Positions 1-11,859 of a stretch of 64,000 bases of DNA are shown piece after piece; position 1 is the stretch's first letter, and each line of letters opens with the position of its first letter. The position numbers and the translations under genes are program-made. Below the pieces are notes generated by a model, which was given only the letters and a program-made list of their open reading frames with translations, was not told the origin of the DNA and did not search any database. Source of the DNA: Gnetum montanum (lineage: Eukaryota; Streptophyta; Gnetopsida; Gnetales; Gnetaceae); assembly GCA_015680685.1 (NCBI GenBank), contig MNCI01036774.1, positions 164,696 to 228,695 on the forward strand. The letters are read 5' to 3'.

Positions 1-180
1 AACTTGATTGGATAAACCTTGCAGCATGTGGTTTTATTATTATTTATTTACTGCTTTCCTAGTGCGCACAAGTACAACTTAATTATGAGCGTCTACAGAC
101 GTGTACGGCTAGTCAAGGAATCGGCTGCTTGTCGCAACGCATGAGTACGACTTGATTACGAGCATTGGTTGCTTGGTAAC
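1..180 (+). mobile_element. LTR fragment, Athila-like gypsy family
   Basis: This matches part of the LTR of the element at 28156-35633, most clearly 34870-35090. Shared blocks are GGATAAACCTTGCAG, GAGTACGACTTGATTACGAG and the AAGGAATCGGCTGCT module. It contains two copies of the GTACRACTTRATTAYGAGC unit, as the longer 3' LTR does. It lies in plus orientation and stops at the N at 181, after which related sequence is in the opposite orientation. It holds no gene. Confidence 0.75.
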
Positions 181-181
181 N
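181..181. other. Single ambiguous base, probable assembly join
   Basis: One N separates a plus-strand LTR scrap (1-180) from antisense protease-gag of a related element (182 onward). The orientation flip exactly at the N suggests a gap or join rather than a sequencing ambiguity. Confidence 0.6.
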
Positions 182-2760
182 TGAGGGGTGACAGGTTCCA
201 GGTAGTATACATCTCATGAGAAATCAAATTCACATCAGAACCTAAATTAAGAAGAGCTTTACATGGTTTATTCTCAACAATTTGCAAATAAATAAGAGGA
301 CTCCCAGGATCAGCTAATTTCTTGGGAAGGTTACCAACCCAAATCCAATTAGATACAACATGAGTGAGCATAATAATATGGATCCTAGGTTGTATTTGGT
401 TTGAAGGGAACTGAAAGGAATTAGATGTACAGAGATATGGAGAAGTAGGGTTGCCAAACACATGTGTATGTGAGGGCTTAGGTGGACTATTGGGTCGAAA
501 AAAAGGTCTTTTCTATGATCTAGTTCTGAACCACTCAGTTGATGAACCAATTGTAAATTAATGGCCCTAGTAATATTGCATTGTTGCAGCTGGGTTGAAA
601 GTTCATCTTGCATAGATGGAGCAGGTGGTAGTTGTGTTGAGGATGGAGGAATAGGTGCAAGAATAGGAGAAGGATAAGGATAAAAAGTGGTATCCCTCCT
701 TGAATGTGGAGAATGAGTTCGATAATATTCAAAAGGATAGTAGTGATGCTAGAAAGTAGAAACATGATTGGAAGAGTCACGTGAAGGCATGGGTTGCTAA
801 ACGTAATACCCATATGGATCAAGTTGTCTATTAGGGTATTGTTGCCTTGGTGGTGGTAGTGTCCATGACTATGGTTGCTACTACTGTTGTTACTGCTCAT
901 ATGGTTGTGGTGGGGTTCCACTTGGATAATACTATTGTTACTGATGGAACCACCTAGGATTTCCTTAAGGATAAGGTAATATTTTGGGTGTTTTCCTTCT
1001 TGCTAATTGTGGAATTAGAGCATATACCCCATATTCTTATAAGTGTGACACAATGGGATAACATCCCTTAGGATGTTCATGTTGGTAGATGTCGCACCCA
1101 TCATCATCATCTAATTCAGTTTCCACAACTTTCCCTACTACAGCAACTTTGCGCTTACCCCTTTGATTGGCATGTTCAAATTTTGGTCACCTCCTACGAT
1201 AATGATCACTACCTTGTTCTTTGGACTCTTTAGTAATTTTTAGGATAGCTTGAAATTTTCTATCCATAAAGTCCCATAACTAATCAACCTTGGTTGAAAT
1301 TTTAGAGGTAAATTTTTAAAGTGGCAAGGTCTTTCAGTTCATCACCTCATCAAGTGATGATTCCTCCTCATTGTTATAAAATCAAACTTTCCTCTTGTGA
1401 ATGGAAAGATCACAATTGTATTCTTTTGCACTTTCACATTTCCTCAACTCTCCTTCTTCTTTTGCTACCTGCTCGATCAACCTTTGGATTTGACAAGCTC
1501 TTAATTTTGATAATCGCCCTTATGCATAAACTCTAAGAGTTCTCCTCATTTCTGATTAGAGCCCATCTACGATATGGTAAAGTTGTTCCTATTGAGAATA
1601 ACCATGGCTAGGACATTTGTGTAATGAGAAATAGTATTGGCCCATGGTAGCATCTAAGGGTTCATGTGTTTCTTGTTTCCATCCTTGGATCTACCTTCTC
1701 AAATTGGATACTCAGGAGTACGTTTGATATTTTTCATTAAAAAATTCAAGCATTATACTCTACTATCTAATGGATTTTGGTTTTAAGGGCTAGTACCAGT
1801 TTTCTACTTCTTTTAATGAGTGTCTTGGGGAACAACTTAAGCTTTTGCTAGTTGTTTTCTATATTTTGCAAGGCATAGACATCATGGAAAGCTTGAAGAT
1901 GATTTTGTAGATCTGAGTTATATGCCCTTTTGAACCTAGGGTTATTATTCATGTTTAGCCTCTTAATCTGACTATCCTTAATGTGCCTTGTAGGAATTCT
2001 CATTGCCTCTGCAATGTTTAGCATGCTTTGGGTAGCAAGCAAAGGAACATTGAAGCCATGATTTTGGTGCCTATGATGCCCTCTACTATTGCTTCGTTCA
2101 TGGTAATGGATCTCTCTCGAATGCCTACTCCCCAAGTCTTGACTTGCCTGATAGTCTTGACGATCATCTTGGTCTTGTTAGTTACCTCCATCATGATCGT
2201 GTTCCCTATAGTTGCATCCAAAGCTAGAAGAGGAAGATGATGATGAAGGTGAAAAGGAAGGAGGACTAGCATCATCATGGTGCCTACCACCCTCTCTTTG
2301 GTGATTACAACCATGATCACAGTTAGGATTCTTGTCTTTGTCTTTGCCATGACTTTTCTCCTTGGATCCCCTTTTGTCATTGGATCCGTTCTTACCAAAA
2401 CCCAGGTTACGGATTGTGGATTATAGGTTCTGGTTTTGACCTTCTTCATCGATGTCAAAGAAAGGAGTTTTTCCAAATGGAAAACCCCCTAGAGAAGGGT
2501 TCTCCACTATCCTTTTGGTATGACAGGTATGGGGAATCATTGAACCACTTTCCCTTTGCATATTCATAGCATTACTCTAACTATCAATCCCTTAGACGTT
2601 ATGCATTAGTAGGATGATAATCCTTGGTGTCACTATCCTACACAACATACTCAACATGAAGTTCCTAGAGGCCTAATCGCATAAGAGTTTGTTGGAGCAT
2701 TGCAAGAATAGATTAATCGGGTAGCAATACAATGTTGCCCTCATTGTCTCGCCATTGCAA
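182..2760 (-). pseudogene. Athila-like gag-protease relic (antisense)
   Basis: Read on the minus strand, this is the 5' coding part of a gypsy retrotransposon. About 2135-1848 encodes a gag segment closely similar to the one at 30110-30300 (shared ATQSML, RIPTRH, IKRL, NNPRF/NNIPRF, LQAFHD, ALQNIEN). About 400-190 encodes the start of the aspartic protease (LPKKLADPG, then ALLNLGSDVNLIS), in which the expected catalytic Asp reads as Asn. Frames are broken by many stops, so it is not functional. Gag forms the retrotransposon particle and the protease matures it. Sequence upstream (2760-3043) is the non-coding leader. Family assignment rests on the close match to the second element and on the tRNA-Asp-like primer site. 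Confidence 0.75.
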
Positions 2761-3043
2761 TAGTTCATCTTGGTGTAGGATGAAGGTGAAATTCGGTACA
2801 TACTCATTAGGATGAGCATATACCACTCTATATTATTGGGGCACCTATTGATTTACTCCATTAGACTTGGGCAAAGAATCACTCCTGTGAGAAGAACACA
2901 TCTTGTGTTAGAAAATAAGGAATGTAGTGTGCTTCATAAAATTATTGTAGTTATTTTAATGTATGATATGACTTTAGGGTTTGTTCCAACGATCTTAAAT
3001 ACTTTTTCACTAAGTTGTAGATAGCGCATGGAACAACTAAAGG

Positions 3044-3061
3044 TCCTTGGCAATGGCACCA
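3044..3061 (-). promoter_or_regulatory. Primer-binding site, tRNA-Asp-like (antisense)
   Basis: On the minus strand this reads TGGTGCCATTGCCAAGGA. It resembles the TGGCGCCGTTGCCGGGGA site known from Athila-type elements, with about four differences. It begins one base after the end of the LTR at 3063-3945, as expected for minus-strand DNA priming. Confidence 0.65.
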
Positions 3062-3062
3062 A

Positions 3063-3945
3063 TGATGAGCGACGAGATATCCGTATGCCCAACCATACAA
3101 ATCACAAGTATTCATGCATGATTCGGTTGAACTTCACAGACCTTAAGTTCCTAAGTACATTGGTTCTAGGATGTGAAATCTAATCATGACAATCATTGTC
3201 TTCTCAACTACACTTGAGGAGCTTAATTGTATGGTTAAGTGTAATTGAGGTACATGATTTTTATTATTTTATATTTTATTTATTTATGATTAACAACAAG
3301 TTGAAACTTAATTTATAAACCAATTTAACTAATCTAATTGCTAATTAATAACTCACTATCTTAACATAAGTCTCTGATCCCACTTTCTGTGCACATCCTG
3401 AACATGTATAACGCTGCTAGATTACCAAATGTTAAGCATTGCTGGGATTACCAAGAGTCATACACATGCTTAAAGCCATCATACTTATGTGCTTAATTGA
3501 TTTCTATTTAATTGAACTAGCTTACTTTAGCTTAATTACTTGAAAGCATCAAAGAAAATTACATAAAACATTAAATGCATGAATAAAATATTTAAGCTAG
3601 TCAAGGTGTTGCAAGGTTTGATCAGAAAGCTTATCTTTATTGCTACACACATTGTCATGCTCAAGTACAATAGTGCTTGAATAAAGATTCATACACTTAA
3701 TGACTCTTGCTACGGGCACTTTGGAAAATATTCTAACTCTAGAGAAAAGAAACTATAATATCTTTGCTATGCTATGACAAAAACTATATAAACTATGTGC
3801 CCAAGTGCTATATTTATAGGTCAACATGTACCCTACGATATTAGATATTTGACATCACATCTTAGGACTCGATATCGGATACCTGACATTGCGACTTCGA
3901 TATCGAGTATCTAATATCGAAGCCAGGAAAAATATGATTCATCAC
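3063..3945 (-). mobile_element. 5' LTR of the antisense Athila-like element
   Basis: About 883 bp bounded by TGATG at 3063 and CATCA at 3941-3945, the same 5-base inverted ends as the LTRs at 28156-29111. The U3 part (about 3820-3940) has repeated GATATCG motifs, a TATA-like stretch (TATTTATAGG, around 3810) and an R-like region with AATAAAGAT. It is diverged from the 28156 family but has the same architecture, so I treat it as a subfamily. It is inserted within the integrase end of the pol relic next door. Confidence 0.75.
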
Positions 3946-3950
3946 TGGTC

Positions 3951-6690
3951 CATGGTAATGTACAAGATTTGCAACATTAAATAAAAAAGACATATTCACA
4001 TCATTTGCTAAGTCAATTTAAAAAAAACATTATCATTAATTTTAATCTTTATCTTGGAAGGGCCTATCTTCTTAGCTTTCAACTTTGAGAATTTGACACA
4101 TTTCAATCTCTTTTTCTTCAAGTGCATCCAAACTAGATCATCAACATCAAACTCAGGCTTCCTCTTGCTCTCATTCCTCTTAAGGACTCTTTCTTTAGTC
4201 TTCTTCTCAATATTAAACTTCACTTGCATATGAAGATTCTTCATTTCTTGTATAAAATCAATGCTTAGTTAAGCTTCTTCATCAAAGCTCTTAATATTGT
4301 CTAGCATATTTGGATAAAACTCATAATTTACCTCAAATGGAATTTTTTCAATAAAAATATGAAAACCATTGTTGTAGGAAAACTCAACATGACACAACAA
4401 ATTTTCCCACATGTAAGGCTGTCCATCACATAAAAATCTTACAAAGACTTATTAACTACTTCTGTTTGGCCATGAGATTATGAATGATATGTATTAGAAA
4501 AATTTAGCTTTGTCCCTAAAATTTTCCAAAGGGACCTTAAAAAATGACTAGTGAACTTGGAATCTCTATCACTAACAATATTTAAAGGAATTCCATGCAA
4601 CTTCATGACATGATAGAAAAACAAATATGTAACATGAGATGCATCACTTATCTTTTTGCATGTAATGAAGTATGCCATTTGGAGAATCTGTCCACCGCAA
4701 CAAAAATAACATTGTTCCCACTTTTGATATTTAGAATTCCAATTACAAAGTCCATTGATACACTTTCCCATGGGCCCTTGGGAATTGTTAAAGGCATATA
4801 ATATCTATCCACTCCTTTATCGCCTTTGAATTTTTGACATGTTAAACACTCCTTCACAAAGTTGGAAACTTTAGATGTCATTCCAACTTAAAAATAGTGC
4901 ATACTTGCAAGTTTTAATGTTTTATCTCTGCTCATGGGACTTGCCATACCATCACAATGATTTTCAATCAAAATATTTTGCCAAAAATCACAATTGGAAA
5001 TACATACCTTTCCACTCTTGAATAGCAATTCATCTTGAATATAATAGCCCCTCTATTGGTCTATCCTACTCAATAATGGTTCCTTGAGGCTTCTCCAAAC
5101 CTGTCCAAAATCTGAGTCATGTTCATAAAAATTAGCAAAATCACTTATACCTTTTACATGAGGCATGTTGAAATTCATTACATGCACCCTAGACAATGCA
5201 TCACCCACCACATTGGCTTTCCTACTTTTGTGATTGAGCACAAAATTAAACTTTAGTAATTGTGTCATCCACTTCATGTGTTTAGCACTTAGCAGCTTTT
5301 GGAAATTGAGAAATTGAAGTGCTTTGTTGTTGGTCATCAAAGTGAACTTCTTAGGAAAAAAGTAATGTTTCCAATGCTTGATTCTTTGAAGAATAGTACA
5401 TAATTCCTTCTTCTAGGTGCTATATTTTTGCCTTGACTCATTCAACTTCTCTAAAAAGAAAGCAATGGGCCTACCTTCTTGTGAAAATACCCCTCTAATG
5501 GAAAGTCTACTTGCATCCATCTCTACCTAAAAAAGCTTATGGAAATCTAGTATTGCAAGCATTGATTCATTAGTAAATTTTTCCTTTAACAAGTTAAAGC
5601 TCATTTGGGTTTCATCAACCCACCTAAAATCTTTATTCTTCTTCAAAGAAGCAAATATAGGCTAAGAAATACCATTGAAATTTTTGATGAACCTCTAATA
5701 AAAACCCACTAAATTAAGAAATGATCTTACCTCTCCAACATTTTTATGAGTTGGCCAATCTCTAATAGTCCTCACCTTGATAGCTTCCATTCAAATTTGA
5801 TATTTAGAAATCACATGTCCCAAATATGTGATCTTCCTCTTGAAGAAATGATGCTTCTTCACATTGCTAGCCAAATGTGATTTCTCCAATTTAAGACACA
5901 CTCTCCTCAAGTGATCCAAGTGCTCCTCCTCATTAGAGTTATACACTAAAATATCATCAAATAAGATAATAGAACACTTACCAATAAGGTCCTTAAGAAC
6001 ATCATGCATCAACCTCATGAATGTAGTAGGTGTATTTGCGAGCCAAAATGGCATCACCAACCACTCAAACAATCCATTCAGTGTTTTGAAAGCTATCTTC
6101 CATTCATCACTAGGCCTAATCCAAATTTGATGGTATCCACTCTTTAAATCAATTTTGCTGAAAACATCTGCATTGGTAAGAACATCAAGGATATCATGCA
6201 TCCTTGGAATAGAAAACCTATACCTCACTATTATCATGTTCATTGTCTTTAAATCAATGCACATTCTCCATTCATCATTGTCCTTCTTTAGCACAAGCAT
6301 TATTGAAACTGTACAAGGTGATATGGATTCTCTCATAAAGACATTTGTAAGTAACTTCTCTACTTACCATTGTAATTTAGCCCACTGATTGGGTGCCATC
6401 TAATATGCCCTCTCATTTGGAATGGTAGCACTAGGGATGAAGTTAATTTGATGTTGAACCTTTCTCATTGGTGGTAATCCATCGAATTCCCCATTGAACA
6501 ACTTGGGAAATTACTCCTTCAAGCCTAGCATGCCTATTGGAAGTTCTACCTATATAACATCATGGTTAGAAGTAACAGTTGATGCAATCACAAAACTAAA
6601 ACCAACTTCAACTTGTTCCTTAATTTATTCCCTCTCTTCAAGAAAAATTAAAGAAGCATTAAGTGAGCTTTACTTCCTCACTTATTAAAC
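3951..6690 (-). pseudogene. Ty3/gypsy pol relic (RT, RNase H, integrase)
   Basis: Minus-strand order runs from high to low coordinates. 6500-6340 is the pre-RT linker (LPPMRKVQH, then RESISPCTV). 6336-5791 is reverse transcriptase with KIDLKSGYHQ and the catalytic FDDILVY at about 5972-5943. 5340-5150 is the RNase H end (NHKSRKANVVGDALSR). 4881-4480 is the integrase zinc-finger tail (ECLTCQKFKG), the core start (MDFVIGI) and SDRDSKFTSHF. 4240-3951 is the integrase C-terminus (FDVDDLVW, then FNVANLVHYHGP in a shifted frame). Several frameshifts and stops make it non-functional. It would have copied and inserted the element's DNA. No gag or LTR is recognisable; the 3' end is cut by the Athila-like insertion. 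I see no chromodomain. Confidence 0.9.
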
Positions 6691-6699
6691 TATCATAGG

Positions 6700-7975
6700 A
6701 TTCAACTCATGGATTCCATTTGGTCTTGCTACACTTCATACATTTCTTGCTCCATTGAATTAAGAACCATTATCAAAATTCCAAGGCTTTCCAAGACTTA
6801 CATTAGCATAATCAATTGGTAGTGTTTCTACAGAAATGCTCTTTATACCTCTACAAGGATACCTCCATGAACTAAGTATTGAGATACTTAGCGCACAATC
6901 ATAAATAGTCTTTGGATCGATGTAATTGTTTATAAATCAATGATTATGAAATGAAGGAGCATGAATCCTTTAATCAGATACAAACTTAGCCTATCACACA
7001 TGAACCAAGAATGGTAGGGAATGATGAAAAAGTGAAATTGTTAATGCTAAAAAGGACTAAGTATAAAATCACTAGAAAAAAGACTAAGCATGGATTATTG
7101 AAAAATAAACTAAGCATAGAATAAGCTATGAGTGATGGAATAAAAATTAAGTGTAAAATATAGTAAAGAGCATAAAATATTATAGTGTATCTTTAACATG
7201 AAAGAAAGTGTCTTAGTTCCCTCCCCAAACGATGGAGTTTTTATGTTGAAAATGACTAAGTATAAAAAGGTTATAAATTTTGACTAAGTATAGAATGTGA
7301 TGTAAGAGATATAAAAATAATTCTATGTATAGAATGCAAGTAAACAAGCATAAAATAATGAAAGTGAGATGCTTCAATATGGGGAAAGGATCTTGAGTTT
7401 GGAGAGAGTTATATTATGCTTTAGTAACATCAAAGAAAAAATTTGGACACTACTAGATGCCTATGCTGTTCAAGCATAAGGTTAAAGGAGCAAGTAAAGG
7501 TATTGAGAATTAGAGAAGCCAACATTGGACGGCCCAAAGCTACCCATGATTTAAGAAGATAAGAATAATTTAGTTTCATAATTTATGCATCAATGTATTT
7601 GTATTTTTATAAAAGATATTTTTTCTTAATTTTAATGACTAAACCACGTGAATTTATTACACTTCTGAAAAAACTTAGGGGTTTAGTGGGCAAAGTATTT
7701 GGGAAATTGTGGTTAAATGAAATTTCATAGATTTCTCTATTCCATTCTCTTAATCATAATTTCTAGTCATTTTTTATACATCATGGCTCTACAATCTTTA
7801 GATGTGCATTTACATTGAGTTTTTACGATGTATCATTATCAAGAAACTATAAGAGAAAAAGCTAAACATCCAGATGCATGAAATAACATTTCAATTTTCA
7901 TACATTGTTTAAACAAGAGACTAAACAAAAAAATCATTACATTAGCAATATCTCTATGCAATAAATTTTGAAGGT
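6700..7975. other. AT-rich intergenic stretch, no gene seen
   Basis: No supported coding sequence. It contains loosely repeated words such as ACTAAGTATAAAA, ACTAAGCATAGAA and GAATAAGC between about 7050 and 7350, probably decayed retroelement sequence upstream of the pol relic. Confidence 0.4.
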
Positions 7976-7979
7976 TCTG

Positions 7980-9110
7980 AGTAGCTCTGACCCACAGCAT
8001 TAACCTTCTGAATGACCCTTTGCCTTCTCGTATCTTAAAACTCCAAGTAATTATTCCCTTTTGGTAGGTTTTAATGCCTCTTGGTTGGGACTACAGGAGG
8101 GTGCTAGTCACAATGCGTTGCAGTTTACCTAGACCTTGCTACTAGATGATTCTCTACCTTCTAAAAGCCACAAACTTGAAACAATTATTTCCTACCAGAA
8201 GGTCTGAATGCCTTCTTGAAGGGACTACGGGAGGGTGCTACTTGCACTACCTCACAATTTACCTAGACCTTACTATTGAATGATCCTCTATCCTTTGGAA
8301 GCCTATAAATGCCTTCGGTTGATCTTTTGCCTTCCGAATGATCCTCTACCTATCAATAGCCTTAAACTTCAAGCAATTATTTCTTTTCAGAAGTCTAAAT
8401 GCCTTCCAGGAGGGTGCTAGTTGCACTACCTCATAATTTATGTAGTATTTATTACCGAATGATCCTCTACCTTTTGAAAGCCATAAACTCCAACTAATTA
8501 TTCCCTACTGCAAGGCTTGGATGTCTTTCGGTTGATTTTTTGCCTTTCGAATGATCCTATACCTATCGATAGCCTTAAACTCTAAGTAATTCTTTCCTTC
8601 CAGAAGGTCTGAATGTCTTTTGGTTAGGACTGTAGAAGGGTGCTAGTCGCTTTGCCTTGTAGTTTACGTAGTACTTGCTACCGGATGACCCTCTGCCTTT
8701 CGGAAGCCACAAACTCTAACCAATTATTCTCTTCTGGAAGGCTTGAATGCTTTCCAAATGATCTTCAACTTTTCGGATGACCCTTTGCCTTTTGGTAGCC
8801 TCAAACTCCAAGCAATTGTTCTCTTTTTGAAGTTTTGGTTGCCTTTTGATTGATCTTTCACCTTTTGGATGACCCTCTGCCTTCTGGTAGCCTAAAACTC
8901 AAAGCAATTCTTCCATTCTAGAAAGTCTAAATGCCTTCTAGTTGGGATTGTGGGAGGGTGCTAGTCGCACAACCTCACAATTTATGTAGTACTTGCTACC
9001 AGATGACTCTTTATCTTCCAGGAGCCTCAAACTTCAAACAATTGTTTCCTTTCAGAAGGTTTGAATGCCTTCTGGTTGAGACTGGGTGCTAGTAACATTT
9101 CCTCATAATT
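7980..9110. repeat. Degenerate minisatellite with two unit lengths
   Basis: About ten copies of an anchor resembling CCTTYTGGNAGCC, then AAACTCCAANNAATT, occur near 8015, 8150, 8283 (shortened), 8341, 8462, 8552, 8687, 8780, 8870 and 9004. Spacing falls mainly into two classes, about 90 and about 135 bp. Long units carry an extra block with GGGAGGGTGCTAGTCGCAC and ACCTCACAATTTA. Short units carry TTGATCTTTYGCCTTYCG. Many copies have CTTCCRGAAGG-like palindromes. No reading frame is maintained. Confidence 0.75.
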
Positions 9111-9485
9111 TACAATACACACTAAGAGATGCGAGCATATGTGAGTCACAATCTATCGTCATCAGCATAAGTATAAATTCATGTCAACAATACATTCAAC
9201 ATGAAATACATTCATGAGCATGATGACACATTATCCATATACATCAATAAAAAGTTCACAACATACACACCCATGCCCTCGCCGACCACATCATAGCCTA
9301 ATGAGAACATCGGTAACCTTGTCCTTTAAAGAGAACCCAGGACGTAGACCCATATTGCGTATAAAGAATGTTAATAGTTAGTGAGAAACATTCGGAACAA
9401 TCCCAAACGCAATGGTTTCCGGAGGCCTGAAAGAATTTGAGAGCTATTGCGATGTTTTGCAGGGGCAAATTCCTCTGAACGGTGA

Positions 9486-11858
9486 ATGCAAACAATGGTG
9501 CAGCCGATGGAGAGGATTTTGCGGTCCATTGCTGTCATCCCGGTCAGGTCCACAAGCCATTTTTTGCTCGATTTACCTTACGCCTGTTGCTTACAACCGG
9601 AACGGAAACTCTGGATTTCTCGTGGCAAACGCCATATGATGAGGGTTTCAAAAACGACCTATAACCAGGCACTGTTTTCATTTGATAAACAAAACCCTGG
9701 GTGTTTTGGTGGTTTTGAACCAAATTTCGTACATGTAATTGGCTGGATCGGTAAGACGTATTTCGGCTGCAATCGCAATGTGAAGAACAAACATGGGGAA
9801 GAATGTCTTGAGGCAAGGAATCCGGGAAGAAGAAGAATAGGAGAACAGTTTGGAGTTAAACTTAGGGATAGTGATGTTGAAAAAGAGATCGAGAATGCTG
9901 AGGTAAGGTATGTTTGCAGCCTGATTGAGCAGCGCCATTTGTGTGGGCCTTGGCTGGAGATGGACCTGAAGTGGGCTCTGTATAGACTGACAGCTTCGCA
10001 GGTCTGTGCTGTTCTGCAGGCCTAGGAGGACGAGAGAGTGGCTCTTCAGTTCTTTCCATGGGCAGATCAGCAGCCTCGCTATAAGCATGCCACTTGTGTC
10101 CTGTTCTGCATGCTGACGATCCTTAGTAAGACTAAGCTGTGTTCTGGGGCTTGCAGGGTATAGAAGATGCTTTTCAAAAGAAACCATGAATGTCCTCTAG
10201 AGGCCCTTAAGCTTCCTATGCATTCCTACAGCCGTGCTGGAAAGCTCAAGAATGCAATGAGAGTGTTCAAGCTGATTCAGATTTATGGGCTCAAGCCTGA
10301 TTTGGCAATATACAACACTGCCATTAACGCTCTAATCTTGGGCAACCGTATGGACATGGCGGAGGTTAAGTTCCGGCAGATGCAACAAGCAGGCATTGCT
10401 TCTGATATTTATACCTTTAATATTCTTGTGAAGGGTCTCTGTCATCTGCATAGACTGGATGAGGCTCTGCAGCTCATGAGAGAGATGCCTTTTAGAGGAT
10501 GCCCTCCTGACAGGGTAACTTATCAAACTGTACTTGCTTATCTGTGTAAGCATGCAAGGTTTTGTGAGATAAGAGATATGCTTAAGAGGATGGAGGATAA
10601 TGGATTAGTTCCTATGGAGTGACATGCGCTACAATGATTCATGTTCTTGCAAGACATGGTTATTCAAGACTTCAAGTGAAGCCATCAATTATCTTCGGCA
10701 GATGGAGGATCAGGGTTAGAGTGTCGGTGTGCCTGAATATGGTGCTGTGATTAATGCATTTTGCAGAGATGGGAATATGTCACTTGCTAAGACTATTGTG
10801 AATGAGATGTTTTCAAAGGGATGCTTCCCCGATATGATAACTTACAGCACAGTGGTCAATGGTTTCTGTCAGATGGGAAATGTTGATGAGGCGAGAAAGT
10901 TGTTGCATCTTATGGTTAAAAAGGGCTATCACCCTAATATTGTGACGTATACGGCACTTCTCAATGGACTCTGCAAAATAGGGAGGTCCATTGAGGCAAA
11001 GCAACTTCTTGATTCAAGTGGTGCTGATGGATGGAAACCAAATAACATCAGTTACAGTGCAGTCATGCATGGTCTGCGGAAGGAAGGCAACTTGAAAGAA
11101 GCTTATCGACTCATTAGTGAAATGCTGCATAAAGGGTGCCGCCCTTCACCAGTTGAATTAAATATACTAATGAGAAGTTTGTGCCTGGAGCACAATGTAG
11201 AAAAAGCAAAATCATTGCTAGAAGAGTGTTTAAGACATGGCTGTCCTGTTAATGTAGTGAATTTTACCACTACTATTCATGGTTTTTGTAAGGAAGGGTA
11301 GAGGAAGCTCTAGATTATATGTATTTGAATAACCGCCATCCAGACGCGATAACATTCACTGTTTTAATTGATGAACTGGGAAAGCTAGGAAGATTAAAAG
11401 AGGCAACCCAGCTTACCATTACTTATCGGACAGTGATTCACAGATTTTGTAGTTTGGGAGAGGTGGAGGACCTGTGCCAGTTATTAGAAGAAATGAAGAA
11501 GAAAGATGACTTTCGAGATGCATTTAAACCTGATGATTAGAAATCCCTGCAAGAATGACATGTTGGACGAGGCTTACAAATACATTGGCAGAGTTTTGAC
11601 AACTGCATCTGGAAATGATTCTCTTGCATGCAATGCTTTGATGGAAGGATTTCTGAGAAAAGGTCAAGTGATCAATTCTTACAAAGTTGCTTGCAGAATG
11701 TTTCAAAGAATATGGTCCCTGATATTGGAGTTTGCAAGAGAATAAAAGAGAAGCTAATTTGTGAGGGCAAGCAACTGGAGGCTAGGAACTTGATTGACAA
11801 GTTCTTGAAAGGAGGATTTATAACACCTGGATCTAAACTCTTAGAATGTTGTGTGTAA
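9486..11858 (+). pseudogene. P-class PPR protein pseudogene
   Basis: An intronless PPR gene of the P class, a family of organellar RNA-binding proteins, now broken. From the ATG at 9486 one frame runs to about 10617, interrupted by TAG at 10023 and TAG at 10161. Coding similarity then shifts frame near 10617 and again near 10670, with TAG at 10717. It shifts again near 11295, has a short deletion near 11416 inside a repeat, and shifts near 11510 and 11700. It ends at 11856-11858. Typical 35-residue repeats are clear: GLKPDLAIYNTAINAL, SDIYTFNILVKGLC, CPPDRVTYQTVLAYLC, CFPDMITYSTVVNGFC, HPNIVTYTALLNGLC, KPNNISYSAVMHGL. The N-terminal 60 residues are basic and could be a targeting peptide. About 790 codons originally. 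Which member of the family is not identified. Confidence 0.9.
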
Positions 11859-11859
11859 G

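Noticed and set aside
2018-2476. 152-codon minus-strand open frame
   Set aside because: Frame-shifted shadow of the Athila-like gag, Lys/Met/Thr-rich by composition.
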